DNA from: Oceanobacillus rekensis
GTDB lineage: Bacteria > Bacillota > Bacilli > Bacillales > Amphibacillaceae
NCBI RefSeq assembly: GCF_002153375.1
Contig: NZ_MTBQ01000003.1
Location: 1-64,000 of the forward strand
Direction: 5' to 3'
Length of the DNA stretch: 64,000 nt
In this document: positions 46,291-54,727 of the stretch, one piece after another
How the letters are laid out: every line of letters starts with the position of its first letter
Position numbering within the stretch: the stretch's first letter is position 1
The notes under the pieces: model-generated
The model's input: only the letters and a program-made list of their open reading frames with translations
The model's database searches: none
Told to the model about the DNA's origin: nothing
Translations under genes and position numbers: made by a program

Positions 46291-46319
46291 TAGCTTATGT
46301 GATACCACCCTAGGAGTGA
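46291..46319 (-). promoter_or_regulatory. sigma-K promoter of the spoVF operon
   Basis: Minus strand TCAC (46319-46316), exactly 16 bp, CATAAGCTA (46299-46291). It fits AC-N16/17-CATANNNTA at every fixed position. The B. subtilis spoVF operon is sigma-K controlled. Confidence 0.8.
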
Positions 46320-46340
46320 GTGTCAGATTAAAAAAATATG

Positions 46341-46379
46341 AAAAAAGGCTAATATCATTATGTGATATTAGCCTTTTTT
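46341..46379. terminator. ymxH terminator
   Basis: AAAAAAGGCTAATATCA / TGATATTAGCCTTTTTT, a 17-bp perfect stem with a 5-nt loop and T-runs both ways, between ymxH and spoVFA. Confidence 0.93.
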
Positions 46380-46471
46380 CTAGGTCAGTACATATAAAAT
46401 TTTTTAACTACTATCTACTGTAGTTGGAGGACAATATATCGCTCACTGGGGCACAATTTCTAGCGCTTTAC

Positions 46472-46714
46472 TTAATCGAGTTGATTTGTTTCAATCATAA
46501 TCATATCTTCGCCTATTTTTTTAATGGAGTTCCAGCGTATTTTCGTTTCTTCTCCCTCTTTCACTAACCCAAACCATTTGTAATTCGGTATGATAAATGA
46601 TTCAATTTGTCCGGTTACTTCATCAATTTCCAAATCTGTCTGACCCAGAACCCCTAGTCGTGTACCCTCATTTACATTGATGATTTCTTTGTCACTCATC
46701 TCTCTGAATCGCAT
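46472..46714 (-). CDS. ymxH: YmxH, PRC-barrel (YlmC/YmxH) sporulation-associated protein
   Basis: An 80-residue PRC-barrel protein (MRFREMSDKEIINVNEGTRLG..GQTDLEIDE.TGQIESFIIP). The family occurs almost only in spore formers; function not established. The start at 46714 follows AGGAGGG. It precedes its own strong terminator and follows mlpA. Confidence 0.9.
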   Translation of the reverse strand: MRFREMSDKEIINVNEGTRLGVLGQTDLEIDEVTGQIESFIIPNYKWFGLVKEGEETKIRWNSIKKIGEDMIMIETNQLD

Positions 46715-46817
46715 GTATCCGCCCTCCTGCATTTGCCTATACTTCATATATATGTGGGAGCTGTAGAACTAATGTATAAATATGGTGTTTGAATAATACT
46801 GAGAGGTCGTATTATAC

Positions 46818-46866
46818 AAATAAAAGCAGGCTTTCAAATCTTTTCCGGTTTGAAAGCCCGCCTTTT
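46818..46866 (-). terminator. mlpA terminator
   Basis: A 15-16-bp stem (AAAAGCAGGCTTTCAAA / TTTGAAAGCCCGCCTTTT with one mismatch) around an 11-nt loop; minus-strand T-rich tail. It abuts the mlpA stop. Confidence 0.88.
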
Positions 46867-48093
46867 TTAATTCGTAATAGCCGGTGCGATTAATGCACTT
46901 GAAGGTGAATTATCGAAAACTTGCTTAATGACTTGTTTAATAGAGTCATGATTTACTGCATCAATTTCCCGAATGACCTCATCCAATGTCCGATGCCGTT
47001 TAAGCAATAATTCATTTCTGCCATTTCTGGACATTCTGCTGTTTGTACTTTCCAAACCAAGCATTAAACTTCCTTTCAGCTGTTCCTTACTGTTTCGTAG
47101 TTCTTTCTCTGAAAGGCCATCTTTTATTAATATATCCAAAGTTGTTCTTACCGTATCCCTTAAGAGTGGCAACTGTTCTTTTCCAGTACCAGCATAGATT
47201 GTTAGTAGTCCATTATCAAGGAATGTAGAATGATATGAAAAAACAGAATAGGCAAGCCCTTGTTTTTCTCGAATATCCTGAAACAATCTGGAACTCATAC
47301 TTCCACCAAGAACATTATTCATAATTACAAGACTATAAATATTTTCATCCCCCTGAGAAAGTCCGTTAAACCCTAAGCAAAGATGTGCCTGTTCCGTATC
47401 TTTATTTCGCTCAATTGATTCAGCAATAAAAGTCGGTTTTACAATCGCATGATTATCTTTTGCTGTCGATTCATATTTGCCAAAGTAACCTTCAACAGTG
47501 TTAATAAAGGATTCTTCCACATTCCCAGCTATGGAAACAACTACATTATCTGGTCTATAACGTTGCGATATATATTCCCTAAGCAGGGTCGGTGTGAACG
47601 TTTTTAAATGTTCTTCCGTTCCTAGGATGGGATAACCCAATGGATGCTCCCCATAGGATGCTTTTGCCAATAAGTCGTGGACAATATCATCTGGTGTATC
47701 ATCATACATTTTTATTTCTTCATATACTACTTTCTTTTCCCGTTCCATTTCCTCTTCATCAAAAGTAGAGTTAAAGAACATGTCTGCTAATATTTCCAAT
47801 GCGTAATCTTTATGGGTATCCAATACTTTCGCATAAAAACAAGTATACTCTTTTGATGTGAATGCATTAATTTGACCACCAATGGAATCAAATGCTTCAG
47901 CAATATCCTGTGGAGAACGAGTTTTCGTCCCTTTAAAAAACATATGTTCCAAGAAATGAGAAATTCCATTATTTTCGACAGTTTCATTTCTCGAGCCGGT
48001 AAGGACCCATATACCAATTGTCACTGACCGGACTGCTGGTATCTTTTCTAATACAATACGTAAACCATTCTTGCTTATATGCTTATCTATCAA
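46867..48093 (-). CDS. mlpA: MlpA/YmxG, M16-family zinc peptidase
   Basis: 408 residues; the zinc motif HFLEH (GISHFLEHMFFKGT) near residue 48 and the distal Glu in EKKVVYEEIKMYDD mark an active M16 peptidase. The B. subtilis homologue affects regulation of the aprE protease. The start is placed at a TTG (48093) because AGGAGGG lies 6 nt before it and the sequence then aligns with the family N-terminus; the longer frame has no such site. Confidence 0.92.
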   Translation of the reverse strand: MIDKHISKNGLRIVLEKIPAVRSVTIGIWVLTGSRNETVENNGISHFLEHMFFKGTKTRSPQDIAEAFDSIGGQINAFTSKEYTCFYAKVLDTHKDYALEILADMFFNSTFDEEEMEREKKVVYEEIKMYDDTPDDIVHDLLAKASYGEHPLGYPILGTEEHLKTFTPTLLREYISQRYRPDNVVVSIAGNVEESFINTVEGYFGKYESTAKDNHAIVKPTFIAESIERNKDTEQAHLCLGFNGLSQGDENIYSLVIMNNVLGGSMSSRLFQDIREKQGLAYSVFSYHSTFLDNGLLTIYAGTGKEQLPLLRDTVRTTLDILIKDGLSEKELRNSKEQLKGSLMLGLESTNSRMSRNGRNELLLKRHRTLDEVIREIDAVNHDSIKQVIKQVFDNSPSSALIAPAITN

Positions 48094-48133
48094 TATTTTC
48101 CCTCCTAATATACTCGAAAAACGTTCTGGATTA

Positions 48134-49078
48134 CTATCTTTCTTCACTGAGAAGTAAATCAATCGTACTTATTTTGTATCCGTTTTCTTTAATTATTTCT
48201 ATTAACTGATTTAGTCCATTTGCAGTTGATGAAGTTGGATGCATGAGAACTGTTGCACCAGGATGAAGTTTTTCTTTTACCTGGTTAAGCATAACAGAAA
48301 CGGATGGGTTCTTCCAATCAATCGTGTCAACGGTCCATAGAATGGTTTCCATATTTAAATTATCAGCAATCTGTACTACCCGATCATTATAACTTCCGCT
48401 TGGAGGTGCAAACCATGTTGGTTTCTTGCCTGTAATTGCCGTTAATATTTGGTTTGTCTGATCAATTTGCTCCACACTTTCTTGTTCTGATAATCTTGCC
48501 ATATCTGGGTGGTTATATGCATGATTTCCAATCACATGTCCTTGTTCATCAATCATCTTCACAAGTTCCGCGTTTTCTTTGCCCCATTTTCCTTCAATAA
48601 AGAATGTTGCTTTAACTTTGTTTTCCTTTAATATACTTAGCATTTCTGGAATATATTCTTCTCCCCACGAAACATTGATTAATAATGCTACCATCTCTTT
48701 TTCCGGATGGCCGCGATAAATTGGAGAAGCTGGTAAATCCTTCAAAGTAATTTCAGGTGGTATTTCTTCATAAACCAACAAAGACTCATCATACGCGCCA
48801 TTGCCCTTCATTTTTTCATAAGATTTTTCCACATTGACTCTTAAACCATTTCTACCCGCAGTCTTTTTCCACACCTTATCAATATATGCATTCTGAGGTT
48901 GCTCAAAAAAGACGTTACTATTATCTTCAATTTCCATATATAACGCATCACTTTGAACAGCAGTCTGTGTGTCCATTACAGTTGGATTGATTTCAAATGG
49001 ATTGTATTCTATATCAAACACTGTAACAACCAAAATTAAAAAAACAAATAAATTAACATACTTTCGATAATTACCCAT
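48134..49078 (-). CDS. ylxY: YlxY-like polysaccharide deacetylase homologue, probably inactive
   Basis: 314 residues: a signal anchor (about 8-22), a linker region and a NodB-like domain from about 125. The first metal-site motif, normally TFDDG, reads INVSWGEEY (135-142), lacking the catalytic and metal Asp pair. The second motif HxxxH is present (HAYNH, 186-190). The third has FAPPSGS in place of an Arg-Pro motif. A non-enzymatic or altered role is likely. Start from GGGGAGGGG before the ATG at 49078. Confidence 0.85.
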   Translation of the reverse strand: MGNYRKYVNLFVFLILVVTVFDIEYNPFEINPTVMDTQTAVQSDALYMEIEDNSNVFFEQPQNAYIDKVWKKTAGRNGLRVNVEKSYEKMKGNGAYDESLLVYEEIPPEITLKDLPASPIYRGHPEKEMVALLINVSWGEEYIPEMLSILKENKVKATFFIEGKWGKENAELVKMIDEQGHVIGNHAYNHPDMARLSEQESVEQIDQTNQILTAITGKKPTWFAPPSGSYNDRVVQIADNLNMETILWTVDTIDWKNPSVSVMLNQVKEKLHPGATVLMHPTSSTANGLNQLIEIIKENGYKISTIDLLLSEER

Positions 49079-49134
49079 CCATACCCCTCCCCATACATTT
49101 CTATGCACAAAAAGGACAAGTATGAATATCAAAA

Positions 49135-49310
49135 CAAAAGCGGAGTGGGCTTGCCCAGGGACGGAGGGCATAGATAAGGGACCGCAGAGCACACGTTTTT
49201 TCGTGCTCGGAGTGTCCATTAACTATGCTCCGTAGTCCCTAGCCCACGCAGCTAGACGATTTCAAAAGCGGAGGCAAGTGGTCAGAAGTTCAGACGCAAA
49301 CAGGGGAGTT
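49135..49310. repeat. long hairpin repeat element between pnp and ylxY
   Basis: An imperfect palindrome of about 105 bp: GTGGGCT (49145-49151) pairs with AGCCCAC (49241-49247), with further pairs GGAGGGCATAG / CTATGCTCC and an inner stem AGCACACG / CGTGCT around TTTTTT. It is flanked by an 11-bp direct repeat CAAAAGCGGAG (49135-49145 and 49263-49273), and CGGAGGCAAGTGGTCAG follows the right copy. No ORF. From memory, relatives occur in other Bacillaceae, but I cannot verify this here. Confidence 0.65.
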
Positions 49311-49312
49311 TA

Positions 49313-49346
49313 AGCAAAAAAAAGAAACTGGTTTATCAGCTTCTTT
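49313..49346 (-). terminator. pnp terminator
   Basis: AAAGAAACTG / CAGCTTCTTT (9 of 10 bp) with a 6-nt loop and TTTTTTTT on the minus strand, 20 bp past the pnp stop. Confidence 0.88.
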
Positions 49347-49365
49347 TAGTCTATATGAATTTAAT

Positions 49366-51483
49366 TTATTGTTGTTTCGCTTTTTCAGCTCTTTCCTTTT
49401 CTTCCAGAATAACAGCTTTACGGGAAAGATTAACACGTCCCTGACGGTCTACTTCTTTAACCTTAACCATTAATTGGTCACCAATGGAAACTACATCTTC
49501 CACTTTATTAGTACGTTCTTCAGCCAATTCGGAAATGTGTACTAAACCATCTTTTCCCTTAAATAATTCGACAAATGCTCCGAATTTTTCAATACGTTTA
49601 ACAGTTCCCATGTACATTTGACCGACTTCAACTTCCCGTACAAGATCTTCAATGATTTTTTTCGCCTTATCATTCATAGAAGAATCGATAGATGAAATAA
49701 ACACACTACCATCTTGTTCGATGTCAATCTTAACACCTGTTTCATCAATAATTTTATTGATTTGCTTTCCACTCGGTCCAATAACATCGCGAATTTTGTT
49801 CGGGTTAATAGACATTGTAAGGATCTTAGGTGCAAACTCGGAAAGCTCCTGTTTAGGCTGATTTATTGTAGCTAGCATCGATTCGAGAATCTGCATACGT
49901 CCTTTTTTAGCTTGAATTAATGCTTCTTCAAGAATTTCTCTTGATAAACCGTCTATTTTAATATCCATTTGTAATGCTGTAACACCTTGAGCTGTTCCGG
50001 CAACTTTAAAATCCATATCACCTAAAGCATCTTCCATACCTTGTATATCAGTTAAGATTGTATAATCTTCACCGGATTTCACAAGACCCATCGCAATTCC
50101 CGCTACCGGTGCTTTAATTGGTACTCCAGCGTCCATCATCGCCAATGTGCTGGCACAAATACTTGCTTGGGATGTAGAACCATTGGATTCCAATACTTCT
50201 GAAACCAAACGAATAGTATATGGAAAATCTTTATCATTTGGAACCACTTTTTCAAGTGCTCGTTCACCTAAAGCACCATGGCCAATTTCACGTCGACCTG
50301 GTCCTCTAATAGGTCCAGTTTCCCCTACACTATATTGTGGGAAATTATAATGATGCATAAATCGTTTAGACTCTTCTAGATCTAGACCATCCAGAATCTG
50401 AACATCACCTAACGCACCTAATGTACATATACTTAATGCTTGAGTTTGTCCACGTGTAAATAATCCTGAACCATGGGTACGAGGTAGGACAGTAATACGG
50501 GAGGATAGTGGACGTATTTCTTCTGGATTACGACCATCAGGACGTATTTTTTCTTTTGTAATCAATCTGCGTACTTCTTCTTTAACCATTTTATCTAGAA
50601 TAGATTTAACTTGTTTAACTGTAGCTTGCTCTTCTTCTTCGTATGATTGTAGTACGCTTTCTTTAACATTGGAAATTGCTACATCTCTTGCATGTTTTTC
50701 TTGTACTTGAATCGCTTCAATCAATTTATCTTTTGCTTCAGATTCTACTTTAGCAGATAATTCTTCATCCAATTCAGATAATACTAAATCGAATTTTTCC
50801 ACTCCAGCAGCTTTTACAATTTCCTCTTGGAATGCAACGATTCGTTTGATTTCTTCATGTCCGAACATAATTGCTTCCAGCATGACTTCTTCAGGCACTT
50901 CATCCGCACCCGCTTCTACCATGTTAATAGCATCTCTTGTACCCGCAACAGTTAATTCAATATCGCTATTTGCTTCCTGTTCAATTGTCGGGTTAATGAT
51001 AAATTTCCCATCAACTCGTCCAACATTAACACCTGCAATTGGCTCTGCAAACGGAATATTAGAAATCGAGAGGGCAATGGATGATCCAATCATTGCAGCT
51101 ATTTCAGATGGGCAATCTTGATCAACACTCATAACGGTGCTAATCACCTGTACTTCATTTCTAAAACCATCTGGGAACAGTGGTCTGATCGGACGGTCAA
51201 TTAAACGGGAGGATAGAATTGCTTTTTCACTCGGACGACCTTCACGTTTAATGAATCCTCCAGGAATTTTACCAACCGCATATAATCTTTCTTCATAGTT
51301 AACGGTCAATGGGAAAAATGGTAGATCCTTTGGTTCTTTTGATGCTGTAGCTACAGACAGTACAGATGTATCGCCATAATGGACCATACATGCACCATTT
51401 GCCTGTTTTGCTAACTCCCCAATCTCAATAGTAAATTTCTTTCCAGAGATTTCTGTGGAGAATACTTGTTTTTCTTCTGCCAT
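49366..51483 (-). CDS. pnp: polynucleotide phosphorylase
   Basis: A 3'-5' phosphorolytic exoribonuclease, trimeric. 705 residues, the B. subtilis length: two RNase PH domains (first near 10-140, second near 325-545 with [15 protein letters not shown]), KH domain (about 555-615, [15 protein letters not shown]) and S1 domain at the C-terminus ([28 protein letters not shown]). The start at 51483 is the ATG that gives the family N-terminus; the SD (AAAGGAG) is about 11 nt away. Confidence 0.97.
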   Translation of the reverse strand: MAEEKQVFSTEISGKKFTIEIGELAKQANGACMVHYGDTSVLSVATASKEPKDLPFFPLTVNYEERLYAVGKIPGGFIKREGRPSEKAILSSRLIDRPIRPLFPDGFRNEVQVISTVMSVDQDCPSEIAAMIGSSIALSISNIPFAEPIAGVNVGRVDGKFIINPTIEQEANSDIELTVAGTRDAINMVEAGADEVPEEVMLEAIMFGHEEIKRIVAFQEEIVKAAGVEKFDLVLSELDEELSAKVESEAKDKLIEAIQVQEKHARDVAISNVKESVLQSYEEEEQATVKQVKSILDKMVKEEVRRLITKEKIRPDGRNPEEIRPLSSRITVLPRTHGSGLFTRGQTQALSICTLGALGDVQILDGLDLEESKRFMHHYNFPQYSVGETGPIRGPGRREIGHGALGERALEKVVPNDKDFPYTIRLVSEVLESNGSTSQASICASTLAMMDAGVPIKAPVAGIAMGLVKSGEDYTILTDIQGMEDALGDMDFKVAGTAQGVTALQMDIKIDGLSREILEEALIQAKKGRMQILESMLATINQPKQELSEFAPKILTMSINPNKIRDVIGPSGKQINKIIDETGVKIDIEQDGSVFISSIDSSMNDKAKKIIEDLVREVEVGQMYMGTVKRIEKFGAFVELFKGKDGLVHISELAEERTNKVEDVVSIGDQLMVKVKEVDRQGRVNLSRKAVILEEKERAEKAKQQ

Positions 51484-51675
51484 TAGTAATAGTGCTCCTT
51501 TCAATACAACATTCTCTCTTCATTTTATCGTCTATAAACATAAATGTACATTATTCGTCATACATTTCCTTACAGCTCGATTCCTTTCTTTAGAATAAAC
51601 CATAGAACAAAAGGAATCAACTGCAAGTACATGCCCTAGTAGCTGTTATGTAAAAATAGTTGTCGAACATAATAG

Positions 51676-51701
51676 AAAAAGCAGGATTTCTCCTGCTTTT
51701 T
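51676..51701. terminator. rpsO terminator
   Basis: AAAAAGCAGGA / TCCTGCTTTTT, an 11-bp perfect stem with a 4-nt loop, 8 bp from the rpsO stop. The minus-strand T-run is 5 nt, so some transcripts may read into pnp. Confidence 0.9.
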
Positions 51702-51708
51702 AAGTAAA

Positions 51709-51978
51709 TTATCGGCGTAAACCGAGCTTTTTAATTAATTCACGGTAACGAGTAACGTCATTATTACGAAGGTAAGTAAGTAAGTTACGACGTTTACCAA
51801 CCATTTTCAAAAGACCACGGCGTGAATGATGATCTTTCTTATGAACACGTAAATGTTCGTTCAAAGCATTGATATCTTCAGTAAGTACAGCGATTTGTAC
51901 TTCTGGAGAACCAGTGTCAGTGTCGTGAACTTTGTATTCATTAATGATTTCATTCTTACGTTCTTGTGTTATAGCCAT
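51709..51978 (-). CDS. rpsO: 30S ribosomal protein S15
   Basis: 89 residues, the exact family length; binds helix 22 of 16S rRNA early in 30S assembly. [55 protein letters not shown] is intact. AGGAGGTG precedes the ATG at 51978. It is cotranscribed with or partly separated from pnp by the terminator after it. Confidence 0.98.
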   Translation of the reverse strand: MAITQERKNEIINEYKVHDTDTGSPEVQIAVLTEDINALNEHLRVHKKDHHSRRGLLKMVGKRRNLLTYLRNNDVTRYRELIKKLGLRR

Positions 51979-51987
51979 CTGGCGCAC

Positions 51988-52068
51988 CTCCTGGTAAAAT
52001 TATTATAGCCCCAATCTCCTAGCATTCGTCGGAGTTACGATTTGCCAAGGGATGGTTTTATGTTTATA
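51988..52068 (-). promoter_or_regulatory. rpsO leader, possible S15 autoregulatory RNA
   Basis: The 80-nt leader between the promoter and rpsO can form CTCC-GACGAATGCTA-GGAG with flanking strands, resembling the S15-binding leaders that let S15 repress its own translation in Bacillaceae. I have not folded it by computer; the assignment is by position and hairpin pattern. Confidence 0.4.
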
Positions 52069-52097
52069 AGCATAACGCTTCTTGTAAAAAAAATCAA
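52069..52097 (-). promoter_or_regulatory. rpsO promoter
   Basis: Minus strand TTGATT (52097-52092), 17 bp, TATGCT (52074-52069), between ribF and rpsO. Confidence 0.6.
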
Positions 52098-52127
52098 GTC
52101 CAAACATTTTAAGTCTTGTATAGTTAT

Positions 52128-53066
52128 TTACTTGGAAAAGTAAGCTCTAATATTTTGCTCATCCAATGCCAGTTGGGTTATTAGAGCATCTACACTGTCA
52201 TATTTCTCTTCTTCTCTCATATATTTAAACCATTCCACAGTTAACTCTTCTCCATACAGATCATTATTATAATCGAAAATATTTATTTCTATAGAGAGAT
52301 CCTTTCGATCTGCCGTAAAAGTAGGATTTGTACCGATGTTTGCCATTCCTTCATGAACTTCATTTTTATAAATAACACGTACGGCATAAATTCCTGGTCT
52401 CGGCAGCAATACATCCTCATACAATTCAAGGTTTGCGGTCGGGTAACCCATTTCTCTTCCACGCTGATCCCCTTTAACCACAACCCCGCTGAACCTTAAA
52501 GGTCGACCAAGCAATTCATTGGCTTCATCTATCCTGCCACTTTTTAACAGCTCCCGAATTCTTGTCGAACTGATTTTATCATTTTCCAATGTAACTTTAT
52601 CAATGGTTGTATAACTTAATCGATCACGGGTAAACGATTTTATATTTTCCATATTACCCTTTCCTTTATATCCAAAGGAATAATCAAATCCAGCTACAAG
52701 GTGTTTGATATTTAAACCAATAATAAAATGATCAATGAATTCCTGTGGAGATAATTGAGATAGTTCCTTATTAAACTTTATAATGTACAAACGGTCAACC
52801 TGGAGATTTTCTAGGCGCTCCTGTTTCTGTTTCATCGGTGTTATATATTTTACATGCCCTACTTCTTTTTTTAGAACTACGGAAGGATGGGGATGGAATG
52901 TAATGACAGCACTATCCATACTTCTCACTTCAGCTTCTCTAACAGCAGTATTTATAACTTCTTGGTGTCCTTTATGTATGCCATCAAAAAAACCGATCGC
53001 ACAAACTGTCTCTGGTAGGTCTTCCACTCCTAACGTATGTGGATATGTCAATTCGATTGTTCTCAC
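52128..53066 (-). CDS. ribF: bifunctional riboflavin kinase / FAD synthetase
   Basis: Converts riboflavin to FMN and then FAD. The 312 residues have the FAD synthetase nucleotidyl-transferase domain first (IGFFDGIHKGHQEVI with the HxGH motif near 28-34; SSTRIRELL near 160) and the riboflavin kinase domain second (GYPTANLEL near 205, NIGTNPTF). It lies 22 bp after truB, a conserved pairing. In Bacillus the same gene is also named ribC. Confidence 0.95.
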   Translation of the reverse strand: MRTIELTYPHTLGVEDLPETVCAIGFFDGIHKGHQEVINTAVREAEVRSMDSAVITFHPHPSVVLKKEVGHVKYITPMKQKQERLENLQVDRLYIIKFNKELSQLSPQEFIDHFIIGLNIKHLVAGFDYSFGYKGKGNMENIKSFTRDRLSYTTIDKVTLENDKISSTRIRELLKSGRIDEANELLGRPLRFSGVVVKGDQRGREMGYPTANLELYEDVLLPRPGIYAVRVIYKNEVHEGMANIGTNPTFTADRKDLSIEINIFDYNNDLYGEELTVEWFKYMREEEKYDSVDALITQLALDEQNIRAYFSK

Positions 53067-53088
53067 AATTATTCACCTGCACTTTTTG

Positions 53089-53982
53089 TCATTCACTGAA
53101 AACTCGAACTGGTTTTATTTGTTCCGCTTTTTCAGGATGTTGTTGATAGATTGCTAATAATTTTCCATGATGCATAACTACAAATGGATCTGTATCAAGC
53201 TTCATCTCGGGTCTTGGCAACTTTTGACCATTCATTACTTTGTTTTTTGTTTCTTCATCGACTGGAAGTATATCCAGATGGTTAATTCCTTCTATTATTG
53301 GCTTGAGTAATTGACTTTGTTCATTTCTTTCAATTGCTTCTTCTATAGTAGCAAATGTTACTGTATTTTTCTCGGAAAATGAACCAGTTTCGGTCCGAAC
53401 AAGTGAAGACATATGTGCTGGAAAACCTAATTCTTTTCCGATATCTACACAAAGGGTGCGAATATATGTACCTTTTGAACAAACAATTTTCATGCGAATT
53501 GTATAATTCGATGGATCATAGGACAATTTATCAAGTTCATAAATCATTACTTCTCGTTTCGGTCGTTCCACTTCTTCATTCGCTCTAGCATATTCATAAA
53601 GCTTTTTCCCATTGACTTTTACCGCAGAATACATTGGAGGCGTTTGGACAATTTTCCCTTTAAAAGATTGGATGACGGAATTAATCTCCGCTTCAGAAGG
53701 CATACTGTTGATTTCCTTTTGCTCTACAACACTGCCATGTGCATCCTCGGTAACTGTTGCAGAACCAAGCTTTAATTCAGCGATATACGTTTTTCTCGTA
53801 TCTGTGAGAAAAGGTACAATTTTGGTTGCCTGTCCAATACAGATTGGTAAAACACCCTCAACTTCTGGATCAAGTGTACCGGTATGTCCAACCTTTTTTG
53901 TTTTAAAATATCTGCGGCATTTCATAACACAATCATGTGATGTAAACCCTTTTGGCTTCCATAATGGCAAGATACCATCCAT
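53089..53982 (-). CDS. truB: tRNA pseudouridine-55 synthase
   Basis: Makes the universal pseudouridine 55 in the T-loop of tRNAs. 297 residues: MDGILPLWKPKGFTSHD at the N-terminus and the catalytic Asp in KVGHTGTLDPEVEGVLP (near residue 39). A PUA-like C-terminal domain follows. The start at 53982 follows GGAGG. A terminator separates it from rbfA. Confidence 0.95.
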   Translation of the reverse strand: MDGILPLWKPKGFTSHDCVMKCRRYFKTKKVGHTGTLDPEVEGVLPICIGQATKIVPFLTDTRKTYIAELKLGSATVTEDAHGSVVEQKEINSMPSEAEINSVIQSFKGKIVQTPPMYSAVKVNGKKLYEYARANEEVERPKREVMIYELDKLSYDPSNYTIRMKIVCSKGTYIRTLCVDIGKELGFPAHMSSLVRTETGSFSEKNTVTFATIEEAIERNEQSQLLKPIIEGINHLDILPVDEETKNKVMNGQKLPRPEMKLDTDPFVVMHHGKLLAIYQQHPEKAEQIKPVRVFSE

Positions 53983-54025
53983 CTGATCAACCTCCATTTG
54001 ATAGTAATTATATGATTCCGGCATG

Positions 54026-54069
54026 GAAAAAAATCTGACCCGTTATATTTGCTGATAATAGGTCAGATT
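54026..54069 (-). terminator. terminator between rbfA and truB
   Basis: AATCTGACC / GGTCAGATT, 9 perfect pairs with a 20-nt loop, followed on the minus strand by TTTTTTT. It is placed 10 bp past the rbfA stop inside an otherwise compact gene cluster, and no clear new promoter precedes truB. It therefore probably attenuates readthrough. Confidence 0.75.
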
Positions 54070-54078
54070 GCCATAATA

Positions 54079-54420
54079 TTATTTATTTAAGTCTCTCAAA
54101 ATCGTATCAATTCTGCTTCCATATTCAAAAGCATCATCAAATTCAAAAGTCAACTCCGGTGTTTTCCGTAGTCGTATACGGCTACCAATTTCGGAACGGA
54201 TAAATCCTTTTGCCTTAGTAAGCCCCATTAACGTATCCTGCTTTTTCTTCTCATCTCCTAAAACAGATATGAAGACCTTTGCTTGTTGGAGATCTCCAGA
54301 AACTTCAACATCTGTAACTGTAACAAAGCCCACTCTTGGGTCTTTAATTTTACGAGTCAGTATATCACCTAACTCTTTTTTCATTTGTTCTGCTACACGG
54401 TTTGCTCTTAATTCAGCCAT
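54079..54420 (-). CDS. rbfA: 30S ribosome-binding factor RbfA
   Basis: A KH-fold maturation factor for the 16S 5' end, 113 residues ([44 protein letters not shown]). The start at 54420 follows GAGGTG. It overlaps no neighbour and lies 28 bp after ylxP. Confidence 0.95.
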   Translation of the reverse strand: MAELRANRVAEQMKKELGDILTRKIKDPRVGFVTVTDVEVSGDLQQAKVFISVLGDEKKKQDTLMGLTKAKGFIRSEIGSRIRLRKTPELTFEFDDAFEYGSRIDTILRDLNK

Positions 54421-54448
54421 TTTATTCACCTCAGTTAAATGAGATTTA

Positions 54449-54727
54449 TTATAATCTCTCCACATTTGTTATCGTACGTTCAAGCTCTGTATATTCGTCT
54501 ATAATATCCAAGGCCTTGGTGATTACCTTTTCAGCATGTATATAATCCGTGGATATTGTAACGATACCAATTTTAGTCCGCTGCCACAAATCATGATAAT
54601 CAAGCTCTGTGACAGCGACATTAAAATTGTTTTGCAACTTTGCGAATAACTTTTTCATTACAGAACGCTTTGCTTTCAGTGAATGTCCCTCATACATGAT
54701 ACACTCTACCTCAGCATATATAATCAT
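54449..54727 (-). CDS. ylxP: YlxP (DUF503 family)
   Basis: A 92-residue protein of the DUF503 family ([55 protein letters not shown]). Conserved between infB and rbfA; recent literature links relatives to ribosome binding. Its ATG overlaps the infB stop by 4 bp. Confidence 0.92.
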   Translation of the reverse strand: MIIYAEVECIMYEGHSLKAKRSVMKKLFAKLQNNFNVAVTELDYHDLWQRTKIGIVTISTDYIHAEKVITKALDIIDEYTELERTITNVERL

